NCBI RefSeq assembly: GCF_009932555.1
Contig: NZ_BLJO01000001.1
Span: 1,221,897-1,285,896 of the forward strand
Direction of reading: 5' to 3'
Length of the DNA stretch: 64,000 bases
Source of the DNA: Steroidobacter agaridevorans
Lineage (GTDB): Bacteria > Pseudomonadota > Gammaproteobacteria > Steroidobacterales > Steroidobacteraceae
Part shown: positions 18,431 to 28,194 of the stretch, piece by piece
Layout: the number at the start of each line of letters is the position of its first letter
Numbering within the stretch: the first letter of the stretch is position 1
Program-made: the position numbers and the translations under genes
The notes under the pieces: model-generated
Told to the model about the DNA's origin: nothing
The model's database searches: none
Seen by the model: only the letters and a program-made list of their open reading frames with translations

Positions 18431-21400
18431 CTACTGCTCGGCCCACGACTTCTCCCAATCGATATCGTTCGCCGGACGGTTGGCTTCCCAGAAGAACTTG
18501 CCTCGCGGCTGGTCGTAGTTGCCGATCTCATTCATGGTATTCGCGTCGTACAGACGCCCGTTGACCATGGTGTAGCGGACGCTGTTGCTGTGCTGGATAT
18601 CCTCGAGCGGGTTCCGGTCGAGCACGATGATGTCGGCGAGCTTGCCCGGCTCCAGCGAGCCCAGCTGCTGTTCCAATCCGTGCGTGCGGGCGCCATTCAA
18701 AGTCGCCGAGCGCAGCACGTTTAGATTGCTCATGCCGCCCTGTGCGAGCAGCCACATTTCCCAATGCAACGCGAGGCCAATGACATGGCCATGCGAGCCG
18801 GCATTGACGATGACGCCCGCGTCATCGAGCTTCTTCACCGAGCGTGACACCGAGCGATAACCCACGTCCCACAACTCGTCGGCGACATTGATGGAAGTCA
18901 TGCCGCGCACATACGGCGGCGCGTAGTGAGGCGTGCTCAATGGGCTGTAGCCGCTGGTGACCACCTGCACGAACGTGCGCACCTTCGGGTCCTCCCACAC
19001 GCGCTGGTTTTGATAGATGAAGTTCTCGCCCAGCAGCTCGCCGTTGAGCATGATCAGCGTCGGCGTGTGCGGCGTCTGGCCGTGCTTGAACAGCTGCACC
19101 ACATCGTCGTAGTAATTCGCGACCGGCAGGTTGTGCTGCTGATTGGTGTTGCCATCGATCACGGCGGTGAGATCGACGTAGAAATTACTCTCGCCTTCCA
19201 CGTCCACCATGACGCCGGTCTCGCGACCGGCCTTGATGAGCATCTGCCGCTGGCTGCGCATGGGCTGGCGATAGCTCTTCACAATCGTGCCGCCAAGCGC
19301 CCGCTTGCGCGCCATGAAATCTCGCGCGTCCTGATAGCTGAAAATCGGCACGTAGCCGCTGTCCACCTTGGCGATGCGACCGAACGCAATCAACCCCGAC
19401 TCGATGGAACGCGGGCCGACCATATCGCCGGTCAACGTCATCTCGGTCTGCGTGTAAGAAGGCAACTCGAGACTGTACGGGTCGTAATTCGTCGTCACGC
19501 CAAAGGCGAGATCGGCGTAACGAGCCGACTGCCGTTGTGGCATCAGACCGGAGGATGTGTAGTAGCAGTTGTTGATGTGGCCATGCATGTCGAACAGGCC
19601 CGGCATCACGGTCTTGCCGGTCGCATCGATCACCTTTGCACCCGGCGGCACTGTGATTTCTTCCGCCGCTCCAACGGCGACGATGCGATTGCCGCGTACG
19701 ACGACGGTCCCGCGCTCGATGACCCGATCGCCGGCCATCGTGATGATGCGTCCGTTGGTGAACGCCACGTCGCCCGCGGGAACATCGACAGGAGCTTCCA
19801 AGCCCGCAGCGACTCGCTGCAATTGCGGCTTCACCGCCTCGACGGCCGCAGTGACCAATTGATCTCCGACGGCCCAGTGCAGGCGTTTCGAATCCGCCGA
19901 CCACACCACCGCATAACCGCCGATATCACTCAGCCTCGCCACGGGATTGGCGCTATCGCTGGCCGTCGTCAGCGTCACAGGCACGCCGGTCTGGTGATAG
20001 CGAGTCACGTAGTACTGCTGGCGGTGACGGAACGCGATCCACTTGAGGTCTGGACTTACGCGCGGCTCTGACGTGTCGGCATCTAAAGTCTTTGCGTGAA
20101 CACGCTTATCGAATCCATCGAGATTGACGCTTTCCAGCGCGGCAACCACAGCGTGATTGATATAACTCTTCGTCGAGTAATAGATGCGTTGCCCATCGGG
20201 CGAAAACATCGGCGCGTCGCCCGGCGGCCCGATGTAGTGAGCTTCGCCGCCGTTCGCGTCGATCCAATACAAACCGATGCGAGCCTCGCGACCGCCGAGG
20301 CAACGGTCGCCTTCATCGATCTTGAAGACGATGCGGCTGCCGTCGGGCGAGAACGAAGGCACACGCAATACACCCGCGGTGCTGTAAATGGTCTTCGGCG
20401 CGCCGCCTTGCGGGCCGACGATCATCAGGCGACTGCCACTCTCGTCGTTCCAGTCGACATAAGCGATCTTGCGACCATCGCGCGAGAACGCCGGCTCGAA
20501 TTCAAACGTACTCGCGCGAGTCAAACGCGCGGGCTTGGCATCGTCTTGCTTGCGCCACAAGCGGCCGAGCGCGTTGAACACGACGACGCGATCGTCGGGC
20601 GAATACGCGAGCTGACGAATGGCGCGAACCGTGATCGACTTCGGCGCGAGGTCGTGCGTGAAGCGCGGCGGTACCGTGATCTTGTGGCGCGACCGGACGC
20701 TGAAAGGAATCTCTTTCGCCGCGCCCGTATCCATGTCGACGTTCCAAAGCTTGCCCTTGCCCCAGATCGCAACGTGGCGATTGTCCGGGAACCAGCCGTA
20801 CTGCGGGTAATAGCCGTCGATCCAGCTGTAGTCGGCCTGCTCGTCCCGATCCAGACCTTCGAAGACGGGCAGCTCCTTGCCAGTGGCAATGTCATAAACA
20901 AACAGCACTGTCTTGTCTCGCACTCGGCGGACAAACGCGATGCGCCGATCGTCTGGCGAGAGCTGTGGAGCGATGGCGCCGCCGAAGCCGCGAATCAGTT
21001 GCTTGGTTTCACCGTTGGCAAGGTCTCGACGCATCACCGCGAGGTTGCTGTGATTCGCGTCGACATACACGCGCGACGGGCTCGATGCCGTCACCTTCTC
21101 GGTGTAATAGAGATAGCGGCCATCGCGCGAGAACTGCGGCTCGTTGACCGGCTCGTCGTTGTCGGGCGCGGGCACGAGCAATCGGCCATTGCCGCCACGC
21201 AAGTCGTAGATGCGGAGCTCGGCAGCGTGATGTTTCTCCTCGGTCGCGAACTGCAGCGCGCCGGCAACGAGCGTGCCGTCGCCGTTCCAGGCGGGCGTGC
21301 TCAGCAGGCGGATCGTTTCATTCGTCACTTGCCTGGCATTGGAGCCATCGGCGCTCGAGACCCAGAAGTTGTCGCTGCCGCCGCCATCGCTGATGTAGAG

Positions 21401-21694
21401 CAGTTGACGGCCATCGGGACTGAACCTCGGATTGCGCTGCATGGCCGCTCCACCGTGCAGCAGCCTGGCTTCGCCACCGGTCGCCGGCATCGCATAGATG
21501 TCGCCGAGCAAGTCGAATGCGAGCGTCTTGCCGTCCGGGCTGACGGCCACGCTCATCCAGGTGCCTTCGCTGACCTGAAACTCGGCGTCATACGACGGTT
21601 GGCCGGTGTCTTCGACATTCCAAGTGGTGTCGGCAAGCGCGGGCACGGCGAGGAGAGACAACAGCACCGTGCAACTGAGATGCATGGTCTTCAT
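18431..21694 (-). CDS. Secreted TolB-propeller/amidohydrolase fusion (paralog 1)
   Basis: About 1,087 residues. Signal peptide (LSCTVLLSLLAVPALA), then a long six-to-seven-bladed TolB/WD40-like propeller (about 30-690; repeated FSPDG, FSRDGR and SPDLKW blade motifs), then a metal-dependent amidohydrolase of the imidazolonepropionase/prolidase type (about 700-1087). Amidohydrolase marks are TVMPGLFDMHGHINN (metal HxH), GGTIVKSYRQP (candidate lysine), the late HGHVIGLALHWE, and LADIIVLDRNPLEDI. The family probably cleaves peptides or N-acyl amino acids in the periplasm; substrates are mostly untested. The start is the ATG at 21694, 8 bases after the stop of the upstream paralog; the frame is open far upstream but that part is antisense to nothing real. 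Here the family DGH motif reads DGN. Confidence 0.85.
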   Translation of the reverse strand: MKTMHLSCTVLLSLLAVPALADTTWNVEDTGQPSYDAEFQVSEGTWMSVAVSPDGKTLAFDLLGDIYAMPATGGEARLLHGGAAMQRNPRFSPDGRQLLYISDGGGSDNFWVSSADGSNARQVTNETIRLLSTPAWNGDGTLVAGALQFATEEKHHAAELRIYDLRGGNGRLLVPAPDNDEPVNEPQFSRDGRYLYYTEKVTASSPSRVYVDANHSNLAVMRRDLANGETKQLIRGFGGAIAPQLSPDDRRIAFVRRVRDKTVLFVYDIATGKELPVFEGLDRDEQADYSWIDGYYPQYGWFPDNRHVAIWGKGKLWNVDMDTGAAKEIPFSVRSRHKITVPPRFTHDLAPKSITVRAIRQLAYSPDDRVVVFNALGRLWRKQDDAKPARLTRASTFEFEPAFSRDGRKIAYVDWNDESGSRLMIVGPQGGAPKTIYSTAGVLRVPSFSPDGSRIVFKIDEGDRCLGGREARIGLYWIDANGGEAHYIGPPGDAPMFSPDGQRIYYSTKSYINHAVVAALESVNLDGFDKRVHAKTLDADTSEPRVSPDLKWIAFRHRQQYYVTRYHQTGVPVTLTTASDSANPVARLSDIGGYAVVWSADSKRLHWAVGDQLVTAAVEAVKPQLQRVAAGLEAPVDVPAGDVAFTNGRIITMAGDRVIERGTVVVRGNRIVAVGAAEEITVPPGAKVIDATGKTVMPGLFDMHGHINNCYYTSSGLMPQRQSARYADLAFGVTTNYDPYSLELPSYTQTEMTLTGDMVGPRSIESGLIAFGRIAKVDSGYVPIFSYQDARDFMARKRALGGTIVKSYRQPMRSQRQMLIKAGRETGVMVDVEGESNFYVDLTAVIDGNTNQQHNLPVANYYDDVVQLFKHGQTPHTPTLIMLNGELLGENFIYQNQRVWEDPKVRTFVQVVTSGYSPLSTPHYAPPYVRGMTSINVADELWDVGYRSVSRSVKKLDDAGVIVNAGSHGHVIGLALHWEMWLLAQGGMSNLNVLRSATLNGARTHGLEQQLGSLEPGKLADIIVLDRNPLEDIQHSNSVRYTMVNGRLYDANTMNEIGNYDQPRGKFFWEANRPANDIDWEKSWAEQ

Positions 21695-21702
21695 GGATTC
21701 GC

Positions 21703-24700
21703 TCACTGCCCCGACCACGACGAGTTCCAATCGATGCCTTTGTAATCCTCCCTCTCCCAATAGAACCGGCTGCGGGGTCGGGGATGGTTGCCGATCTCGT
21801 TCATGGTCACCGAGTCGTAGAGGCGGCCGTTGAGCAGCGTGTAGCGCACCGAGTTGCTGTTGCGAATGTCCTCGAGGGGATTGCGGTCGAGCACGATCAG
21901 GTCGGCGAGCTTGCCGGCCTCCAGCGAGCCCAGGTGCTTGTCCAAACCTAGTGTGGTCGCACCGTTCAAAGTTGCCGCCCGCAGAATGCGATGATTGCTC
22001 ATCCCGCCCTGCGCGAGCAGCTGCATCTCCCAATGCATCGCCAGCCCTGCGATCTCGCCATGCGAGCCGACGTTGATGCGAACGCCTGCATCGTCGAGCT
22101 TCCTGATGGAACGTGACGCCGAGCGGAAGCCGATGTCCCAAAGCTCGTCGGCCACATGGATGCTCGTCATGTTGCGTGAGTGCACCGGTGCGCCGCCCTG
22201 CACTTCCAGCGCGCTGTAACTCGAAGTCGCCTCCTGCGCGAACGCCTTGATCTTGGGATCCTCCCAGGCGCGCTCCTTTTGATAGAGGAAGTTTTCGCCG
22301 AACAGCTCGCCGAACGAGACCAACAGCGTCGGCGTGTTCGAGCTGGTCGCATGACTCATGAGCTGGATCACGTCGTCGTAGTAATGCGCCACGGGCAGGT
22401 TGTGCTCGATGTTGCTGTGGCCGTCGAGCACCATGGAAATGCTGTTATGGAAGTGCCCCTCGCCTTCCACGTCGACCATGATGCCGGTCTCGCGCCCCGC
22501 CTTGACGAGCATCTGCCGTTGTTGGCGGCCTGGCTGCTTGTAGCTCTTGATGATCGTGCCGCCGAGCGCCTGCTTGCGAAGCAGAACCTTGCGCGCATCG
22601 TCGTACTCGCGCAGGGGCACGTAAGTGAAATCGGATTTCCTGGCGCGGCCGTAGATGGGATGGCCGGAACCGATCCATCGCGGCCCGACGGTGATGCCGG
22701 CCAGATCCGTCTCGCGGGTCTCGTAGTTCGGCAGCTCGCTCGAGTAAGGATCGAAGTTCGTCGTCACTCCGAAAGCCAGCGCGGCGTAGCGAGGACCTTG
22801 CTTCCGCGGCATGACGCCGGAGTCGTAGCAGCAATCGATATGACCGTGCATGTCGATCAAACCCGGCATGATCGTTTTTCCGGAGGCGTCGATCACTTTC
22901 GCGTCGGCCGGAGCCGTGACTGATGCGCTCGGGCCTACGGCCACGATGCGATTGCCATCGACGACAATCGTGCCCTGCTCGATCACCTCGTCGCCTTTCA
23001 TCGTGATGATGCGTGCGTTCGTGAAGGCCAACTTGCCTGCGGGACTGTCTGCCGGAAGTTTCAGGTCGATCTTGGTATAGGGCTGGACCGCAGGTGTCGA
23101 TGCCGCATCGGTGACATTCGCTCGATACAGCGACGCGCCGAGCGTCCAATGCAGCGTCGACGAATCGCTCGACCACGCTAGGGAATATCCACCGAGATCG
23201 GTCAACGCTCGCACCGGGACTTCGCTGCTGTCAGCGCTGACAGTGAGCGGTGCGCCGATCTCATGGAATGGCATGACGTAGTACTGCTGCGCTTCGCGAA
23301 ACGCGATCCATCGCAGATCCGGACTGACACGCAGCTCCAACGTATCGGCGTTCAGCGTGTGCGCATGCTCTCGCTTGTCCAGGCCATCGAGAGTCACGCT
23401 AACTAAGGAGTGCACCCACTCCCGATTCACTCGCCCGACTTCGACGCAATAGATGCGCTGCCCGTCGGGCGAGAACATCGGCCAATCGTCGCCGGCGACA
23501 ACGAAACGACTCTCGCCACCGCGAGCGGGCACGACATAGACGCCAGGCTGCGTGCCGTAGCCGCCCATGACCTTGTCCGCTGCAGCGATGCGATAGACGA
23601 TGAGCTTGCCGTCCGGCGAGAACGCAGGATTGCGAATGACGCCACGGCTCGTTGCCACTGCGCGTCCCTTCCGGCCCGCGGCGTTTGCGACTTTTAACGT
23701 GCTGCCGCGCTCGTCATCCCATTCGACGTAAGCGAACGAGCGGCCGTCGCGCGAGAATGCTGGATCGAATTCGAACGCCTCCCTCTGGCTCAACCGTATC
23801 GGAAGGCTGCGCGACCCGAGCGCAGCCGCGTGTATCCCGCGGGAATCCGGTGCAGTGGAATCAGCCTGGCTCCACAGCCTGCCGAGCGCCGTGAACACCA
23901 GACGCTTGCCATCGACCGATGGCGCAAGCTGTCGTATCGATCGAACCGCGACCGTGTCCGGCGCAGGATTTTGTTCGAAGTGTGGCGCGCGCTCGATGCG
24001 ATGCTTGGCGTGCACACGGAATGGAATCTCCGTGGCCGTGCTGGTCTGTGTATCGATCTTGTAGAGCTTGCCCTTGCCCCAAATCGCGATGTGCCGATGG
24101 TCTGGGAACCAATCGAAGCGCGGGTAATAGGCGTTCTGCTGCACGAAGTCGGCTTGCAGATCGCGATCGAGCTCGTCGAACACCGGCATTTGCGTGCGCG
24201 CCGCCACGTCATAGACGAACAGCACCGTCTTTTCCTTGACGCGGCGGACGAACGCAACCTTCTTGCCATCGCGCGAGACCTGCGGCGAAGTCGCGCTACC
24301 CCATCCACCCAACAGATCTTCGGTCGCGCCGGACTCGAGCTCACGGCGTTTGATCACGTAGTTGAGATGATTCGGATTGATGTAGATGTTCGGCTCGACG
24401 ATCCGCTGGGTGTAGTAGACGAAGCGGCCATCGGGCGTGAAGCTCGGCTCCTGCACGTCACGCCCGTTTGCCGGCATCTCGATCAGCAGCGCGCCGCTGC
24501 CACCGTGCAGATCGAACAAACGAATCTCGGACGCCTTCATCAGCGGGAACGTCGAGTACGCCTGCACGACAGCGATGGATTGGTCTTGCGGCCCCCACGT
24601 CGGCGCGCCCAGCATGTTGGCGGCGTCGTGTGTGATCTGTTGCGCGTCCGAGCCGTCGATGGTCGAGATCCAGGCGTTGTCGAAGCCGCTCGCATCGCTC

Positions 24701-24984
24701 TGGTACAGCAGCTTGCTGCCGTCGGCGCTGAAGCTCGGGAAGACTTGCATGGCCGGCCCGCCATGGACCCGCCGCGCTTCGCCGCCAGCGGCGGGCAGCG
24801 TATAGATGTCGCCGAGCAAGTCGAAGGCGAGCGTCGAGCCATCCGGGCTCACGTCGACGCTCATCCAGGTGCCTTCGCTGACCGTGAACTCGGCGTCGAC
24901 TTCAGCGCCGGCCAGCGCGACCGTGCTCGACAACAAAACACATCCGGCCAGGCACAGCCGTTCGAGTCGCCGCCTGATTGTCAT
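21703..24984 (-). CDS. Secreted TolB-propeller/amidohydrolase fusion (paralog 2)
   Basis: Tandem paralog of the downstream gene, 1,093 residues, same layout: signal peptide (LCLAGCVLLSSTVALA), TolB-like propeller beginning with SEGTWMSVDVSPDGSTLAFD, and C-terminal amidohydrolase with TIMPGLIDMHGHID, GGTIIKSYKQP, DGHSNIEHNLPVAHYYDD, GSHGEIAGLAMHWEMQ and LADLIVLDRNPLEDI. Many blocks are identical to paralog 1 (for example AFDLLGDIY and HIAIWGKGKL), so the pair arose by tandem duplication followed by divergence. It is first in the two-gene operon. A propeller joined to an amidohydrolase suggests the propeller gates access to the catalytic pocket, as in prolyl oligopeptidases. Peptidase or acylase role is inferred. 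Confidence 0.85.
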   Translation of the reverse strand: MTIRRRLERLCLAGCVLLSSTVALAGAEVDAEFTVSEGTWMSVDVSPDGSTLAFDLLGDIYTLPAAGGEARRVHGGPAMQVFPSFSADGSKLLYQSDASGFDNAWISTIDGSDAQQITHDAANMLGAPTWGPQDQSIAVVQAYSTFPLMKASEIRLFDLHGGSGALLIEMPANGRDVQEPSFTPDGRFVYYTQRIVEPNIYINPNHLNYVIKRRELESGATEDLLGGWGSATSPQVSRDGKKVAFVRRVKEKTVLFVYDVAARTQMPVFDELDRDLQADFVQQNAYYPRFDWFPDHRHIAIWGKGKLYKIDTQTSTATEIPFRVHAKHRIERAPHFEQNPAPDTVAVRSIRQLAPSVDGKRLVFTALGRLWSQADSTAPDSRGIHAAALGSRSLPIRLSQREAFEFDPAFSRDGRSFAYVEWDDERGSTLKVANAAGRKGRAVATSRGVIRNPAFSPDGKLIVYRIAAADKVMGGYGTQPGVYVVPARGGESRFVVAGDDWPMFSPDGQRIYCVEVGRVNREWVHSLVSVTLDGLDKREHAHTLNADTLELRVSPDLRWIAFREAQQYYVMPFHEIGAPLTVSADSSEVPVRALTDLGGYSLAWSSDSSTLHWTLGASLYRANVTDAASTPAVQPYTKIDLKLPADSPAGKLAFTNARIITMKGDEVIEQGTIVVDGNRIVAVGPSASVTAPADAKVIDASGKTIMPGLIDMHGHIDCCYDSGVMPRKQGPRYAALAFGVTTNFDPYSSELPNYETRETDLAGITVGPRWIGSGHPIYGRARKSDFTYVPLREYDDARKVLLRKQALGGTIIKSYKQPGRQQRQMLVKAGRETGIMVDVEGEGHFHNSISMVLDGHSNIEHNLPVAHYYDDVIQLMSHATSSNTPTLLVSFGELFGENFLYQKERAWEDPKIKAFAQEATSSYSALEVQGGAPVHSRNMTSIHVADELWDIGFRSASRSIRKLDDAGVRINVGSHGEIAGLAMHWEMQLLAQGGMSNHRILRAATLNGATTLGLDKHLGSLEAGKLADLIVLDRNPLEDIRNSNSVRYTLLNGRLYDSVTMNEIGNHPRPRSRFYWEREDYKGIDWNSSWSGQ

Positions 24985-25097
24985 TCACGCTCCCCACGAT
25001 CGTCGTCGCCCTGTTATAGCCATTCAGGCGACGGCCTGGGTTGCGTAGCGCGCGCCACAGCGGTGAGACCCGGTCACCACTGCGGCGGCGAGAGCGG

Positions 25098-25535
25098 TCA
25101 GGGCGCGGGCTTCACGTCGTAGACGACGACTTTTTCCCAAAGATGCTCGCAGTCGGCGACGAATTTTTTATGGATGGGATGCACCTGGTACGCGTTCTGG
25201 CCGGCCACATCGTCGAAGCACAGGATCTCGGAGGCGCTGTAGCTCGCATCGACGACGCCGCGCTGCTCGGTCTCCGCCGGCACGCCGATGTGAATGGCCT
25301 TGACGGTCTCGATCCCGCCCAGCGTGCGCAACCCGGTCAACAGCCGCTGCAGATCTTCCTTGGACTTGGGGTTCTTGAGCCAGAAGAACACATGATGGAC
25401 CACCGGCGGAAGCGTCGCCTTCGTCGTGGCTCCAGCGCCCCCCGCGGACGCGGCGGCCACTGCTTGAGCGGCTACGCCTGCGCCGGCCAGCGCTGCAGCG
25501 ACGGTAAGGACTTCTCGGCGGCTATGGGTCGTCAT
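25098..25535 (-). CDS. Exported Dabb (stress-responsive alpha/beta barrel) domain protein
   Basis: A 145-residue protein. The N-terminus looks like a twin-arginine export signal ([20 protein letters not shown], then Ala-rich), followed by a dimeric alpha/beta-barrel (Dabb) domain: [18 protein letters not shown] at the start, the central [10 protein letters not shown] and the closing [15 protein letters not shown]. Dabb domains usually dimerise and some act on small aromatic or polyketide molecules; no catalytic residues can be named here. The start at 25535 is chosen because the signal peptide begins there; the frame is open further upstream into glcD. It is divergent from glcD. Confidence 0.8.
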   Translation of the reverse strand: MTTHSRREVLTVAAALAGAGVAAQAVAAASAGGAGATTKATLPPVVHHVFFWLKNPKSKEDLQRLLTGLRTLGGIETVKAIHIGVPAETEQRGVVDASYSASEILCFDDVAGQNAYQVHPIHKKFVADCEHLWEKVVVYDVKPAP

Positions 25536-25623
25536 GCTCGGCTTCCTTTTGCCTGAGTTAATCGAATTGTCGAGTATAAGCTGGCACAGGCGGTGTGCTC
25601 GCCAGTCCTTTATCATTCGCGGC

Positions 25624-27108
25624 ATGGACAGCCCCCCGCATGCCCCTTCGCCGGACAAGCAGCGCAGCCTCGTCGCCGCATTGCGTGGGTTCCTGCCCGG
25701 CGACGCCGTCCTGTTTCGAGAGGAAGAGACCCGGCCGTATGAATGCGATGGGCTGACGCTGTTTCGCCAGCTGCCCATGGTCGTGGCTCTGCCGGAAACG
25801 GAGGACCAGATCCGGCGCATCCTCCAGCTCTGTCACGAGCACAAGGTGCCCGTCATTCCGCGCGGCGCGGGCACTGGCCTGTCGGGCAGCGCTCTGCCGC
25901 ACCCTGACGGATTGTTGCTCTCGCTGGCCAAATTGAATCGAATTCTCTCGATCGATCCTCGCGCGCAAACCGCGACGGTGCAGCCCGGCGTCCGCAATCT
26001 CGCGATCAGCGAAGCAGCGGCGCGTCATCGTCTTTACTACGCGCCCGATCCGTCGAGTCAGATCGCCTGCACGATCGGCGGCAACGTCGCGGAAAACTCC
26101 GGCGGCGTGCATTGTTTGAAATACGGCCTGACGATTCACAACGTCCTGCGCGTGCGCGGCCTGACGATCGAAGGCGAGGCGGTGGAATTTGGGGGCCTGG
26201 CGCCCGATGCGCCCGGTCTGGACTTGTTGGCGCTGGTCATCGGCTCGGAAGGCATGCTCGCGGTCGTGACTGAAGTAACGGTGCGACTCGTGCCGGTCGC
26301 GCAGACCGCTCGTTGCATCATGGCCAGCTTCGCGGATATCGGCGAGGCCGGCGATGCCGTCGCCGCGTTGATCGCCGACGGCATCATTCCCGCCGGCTTG
26401 GAGATGCTGGATCAAGCAGCCACCCGATTGGTCGAGCCGTTCGCCAACGCCGGCTACGACCTCGATGCTGCCGCCGTGTTGTTGTGCGAATCGGACGGCA
26501 CGCCCGAAGAAGTCGCCGAAGAAATCGAACGAATGTCGGCAGTGCTGCTGGCCGCAAGAGCCACTCGAATTCAAGTCTCGAACAGCGAAGCCGAACGGCT
26601 GCGCTTCTGGGCCGGACGAAAGAATGCCTTTCCGGCGGCCGGTCGGGCGTCGCCTGCGTATTACTGCATGGATGGCACCATCCCGCGGCGTCGGCTCGGC
26701 GAAGTGTTGAAAGCGATTCAAGCGTTGGAGCCGAAATACGGGCTGCGCTGCCCGAACGTATTTCATGCCGGCGACGGCAACCTGCATCCATTGATCTTGT
26801 TCGATGATGCCGACCCGGATTCGGTCGCTCGTGCCGAAGCCTTCGGCGCGGAGATTCTGGAGTTGTGCGTGCAAATGGGCGGCACCGTGACCGGCGAGCA
26901 TGGCGTCGGCGTCGAGAAGCTGGATCAAATGTGCTCGCAGTTCGATCGGCCGACGCTCGATGCATTCCTTGGCGTGAAGAGCGCGTTCGATCCCGCCGGT
27001 TTGCTGAATCCGGGCAAGGTCGTGCCCACGTTGCATCGCTGCGCCGAGTACGGGCGCATACGCGTCCACGGGGGCAATCTTCGATTTCCAGAATTGCCGC
27101 GCTTCTGA
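25624..27108 (+). CDS. glcD: Glycolate oxidase FAD-linked subunit GlcD
   Basis: Catalytic FAD subunit of the three-part glycolate dehydrogenase (glycolate to glyoxylate), 494 residues against 499 in E. coli. The FAD-binding PCMH part shows [20 protein letters not shown] near 80 and [20 protein letters not shown] near 145, with the C-terminal FAD-oxidase part reading [18 protein letters not shown] and [15 protein letters not shown]. The ATG at 25624 is the first sensible start; an upstream frame extension overlaps the Dabb gene. glcE begins on its stop codon (TGATG overlap) and glcF follows, so glcDEF is one operon. Electrons leave through GlcF to the membrane quinone pool. Confidence 0.93.
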   Translation: MDSPPHAPSPDKQRSLVAALRGFLPGDAVLFREEETRPYECDGLTLFRQLPMVVALPETEDQIRRILQLCHEHKVPVIPRGAGTGLSGSALPHPDGLLLSLAKLNRILSIDPRAQTATVQPGVRNLAISEAAARHRLYYAPDPSSQIACTIGGNVAENSGGVHCLKYGLTIHNVLRVRGLTIEGEAVEFGGLAPDAPGLDLLALVIGSEGMLAVVTEVTVRLVPVAQTARCIMASFADIGEAGDAVAALIADGIIPAGLEMLDQAATRLVEPFANAGYDLDAAAVLLCESDGTPEEVAEEIERMSAVLLAARATRIQVSNSEAERLRFWAGRKNAFPAAGRASPAYYCMDGTIPRRRLGEVLKAIQALEPKYGLRCPNVFHAGDGNLHPLILFDDADPDSVARAEAFGAEILELCVQMGGTVTGEHGVGVEKLDQMCSQFDRPTLDAFLGVKSAFDPAGLLNPGKVVPTLHRCAEYGRIRVHGGNLRFPELPRF

Positions 27109-28184
27109 TGGATCAAGCACTCAGTCAGCTGTGCGAGACCGTGCGCGCCGCTTCGGAGGCACGCACACCCTTGCTCATTCGAGCCAGCGGCACCAAAGAT
27201 TTCTACGGCAATGAATCTTCGGGCGCCTTGCTCGATCCGCGCAGCGTCACGGGCATCGTCGACTACGAGCCGACGGAGCTGGTCATCACTGCGCGAGCAG
27301 GCACGCCACTCGCCGAGTTGGAGCAATTGTTGGCCGAGAACGGCCAACTGCTCGCCTTCGAGCCGCCACACTTCGGCGCGAACGCGACCGTCGGTGGCTG
27401 TATCGCTGCTGGCCTCGCCGGTCCTCGCCGCGTTTCTTTTGGGCCGACGTATGGCGGCGTCCGTGACTTCGTGCTCGGGGCCAAGTTGGTCGACGGTCGC
27501 GGTCAGTTGCTGAGCTTCGGCGGCACCGTGATGAAGAACGTCGCGGGTTACGATGTGTCGCGACTGCTGGCCGGCTCCATGGGCATTCTTGGTGTGATCG
27601 CCGAAGTATCGATCAAAGTGCTGCCGCGGCCGATGTCACATCGCACGCTGTGCTTCGAGATGACCGAAACCGCGGCGGTGTACAAGCTCAATGAGTGGGC
27701 GGGACGGCCGTTGCCGCTGTCCGCATCGATGTGGCATGACGGCGCACTCTATTTGAGATTGGCGGGCGCCTCAGCGGCAGTGCGCGCGGCACATCATCAC
27801 CTTGGCGGTGAGGAACTCGACAACTATCAGGCTGACGCTTTCTGGGCCAGCATTCGCGAGCACAAACATCCGTTCTTCGAGGGCGACGCGCCGCTGTGGC
27901 GGATAGCGGTGCCTTCAACGGCAGCGACTCTGTCCCTCGTCGAGCCGCAGTTGATTGAATGGAACGGCGCGCTTCGCTGGCTGCGCACGCGCCAATCCGC
28001 CGAACAGGTGCGCGAGTGCGCGAAACAAGCTGGCGGTCATGCGACTTTGTTTCGGAACGGCGATCGGTCCGTGGGTGCATTTACACCACTGACGGCGCCG
28101 GTCGCCGCGATTCATCGGCGGCTGAAAGCGCAGTTCGATCCGGCCAATATCTTCAACCGCGGCCGGCTCTATCCGGATCTTTGA
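27108..28184 (+). CDS. glcE: Glycolate oxidase FAD-binding subunit GlcE
   Basis: Second flavin subunit of glycolate dehydrogenase, 358 residues (E. coli 350). It keeps the FAD-binding PCMH domain (ELVITARAGTPLAELEQLL; FGANATVGGCIAAGLAGPRR; GTVMKNVAGYDVSRLL) but has only a short C-terminal region (FDPANIFNRGRLYPDL), as expected for GlcE. The start ATG shares its A with the glcD stop TGA, so translation is coupled. The role is assembly and electron transfer with GlcD and GlcF; E. coli mutants lacking any of the three lose activity. Confidence 0.92.
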   Translation: MDQALSQLCETVRAASEARTPLLIRASGTKDFYGNESSGALLDPRSVTGIVDYEPTELVITARAGTPLAELEQLLAENGQLLAFEPPHFGANATVGGCIAAGLAGPRRVSFGPTYGGVRDFVLGAKLVDGRGQLLSFGGTVMKNVAGYDVSRLLAGSMGILGVIAEVSIKVLPRPMSHRTLCFEMTETAAVYKLNEWAGRPLPLSASMWHDGALYLRLAGASAAVRAAHHHLGGEELDNYQADAFWASIREHKHPFFEGDAPLWRIAVPSTAATLSLVEPQLIEWNGALRWLRTRQSAEQVRECAKQAGGHATLFRNGDRSVGAFTPLTAPVAAIHRRLKAQFDPANIFNRGRLYPDL

Positions 28185-28194
28185 GCAGTCGCCC

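Noticed and set aside
20096-21745. 549-codon plus-strand frame opposite paralog 1
   Set aside because: Antisense shadow of the amidohydrolase gene; similar shadows occur opposite paralog 2 (23830-25122), as expected from codon bias.
25558-27120. 520-codon minus-strand frame opposite glcD
   Set aside because: glcD is complete and coupled to glcE; antisense frame has no motif.
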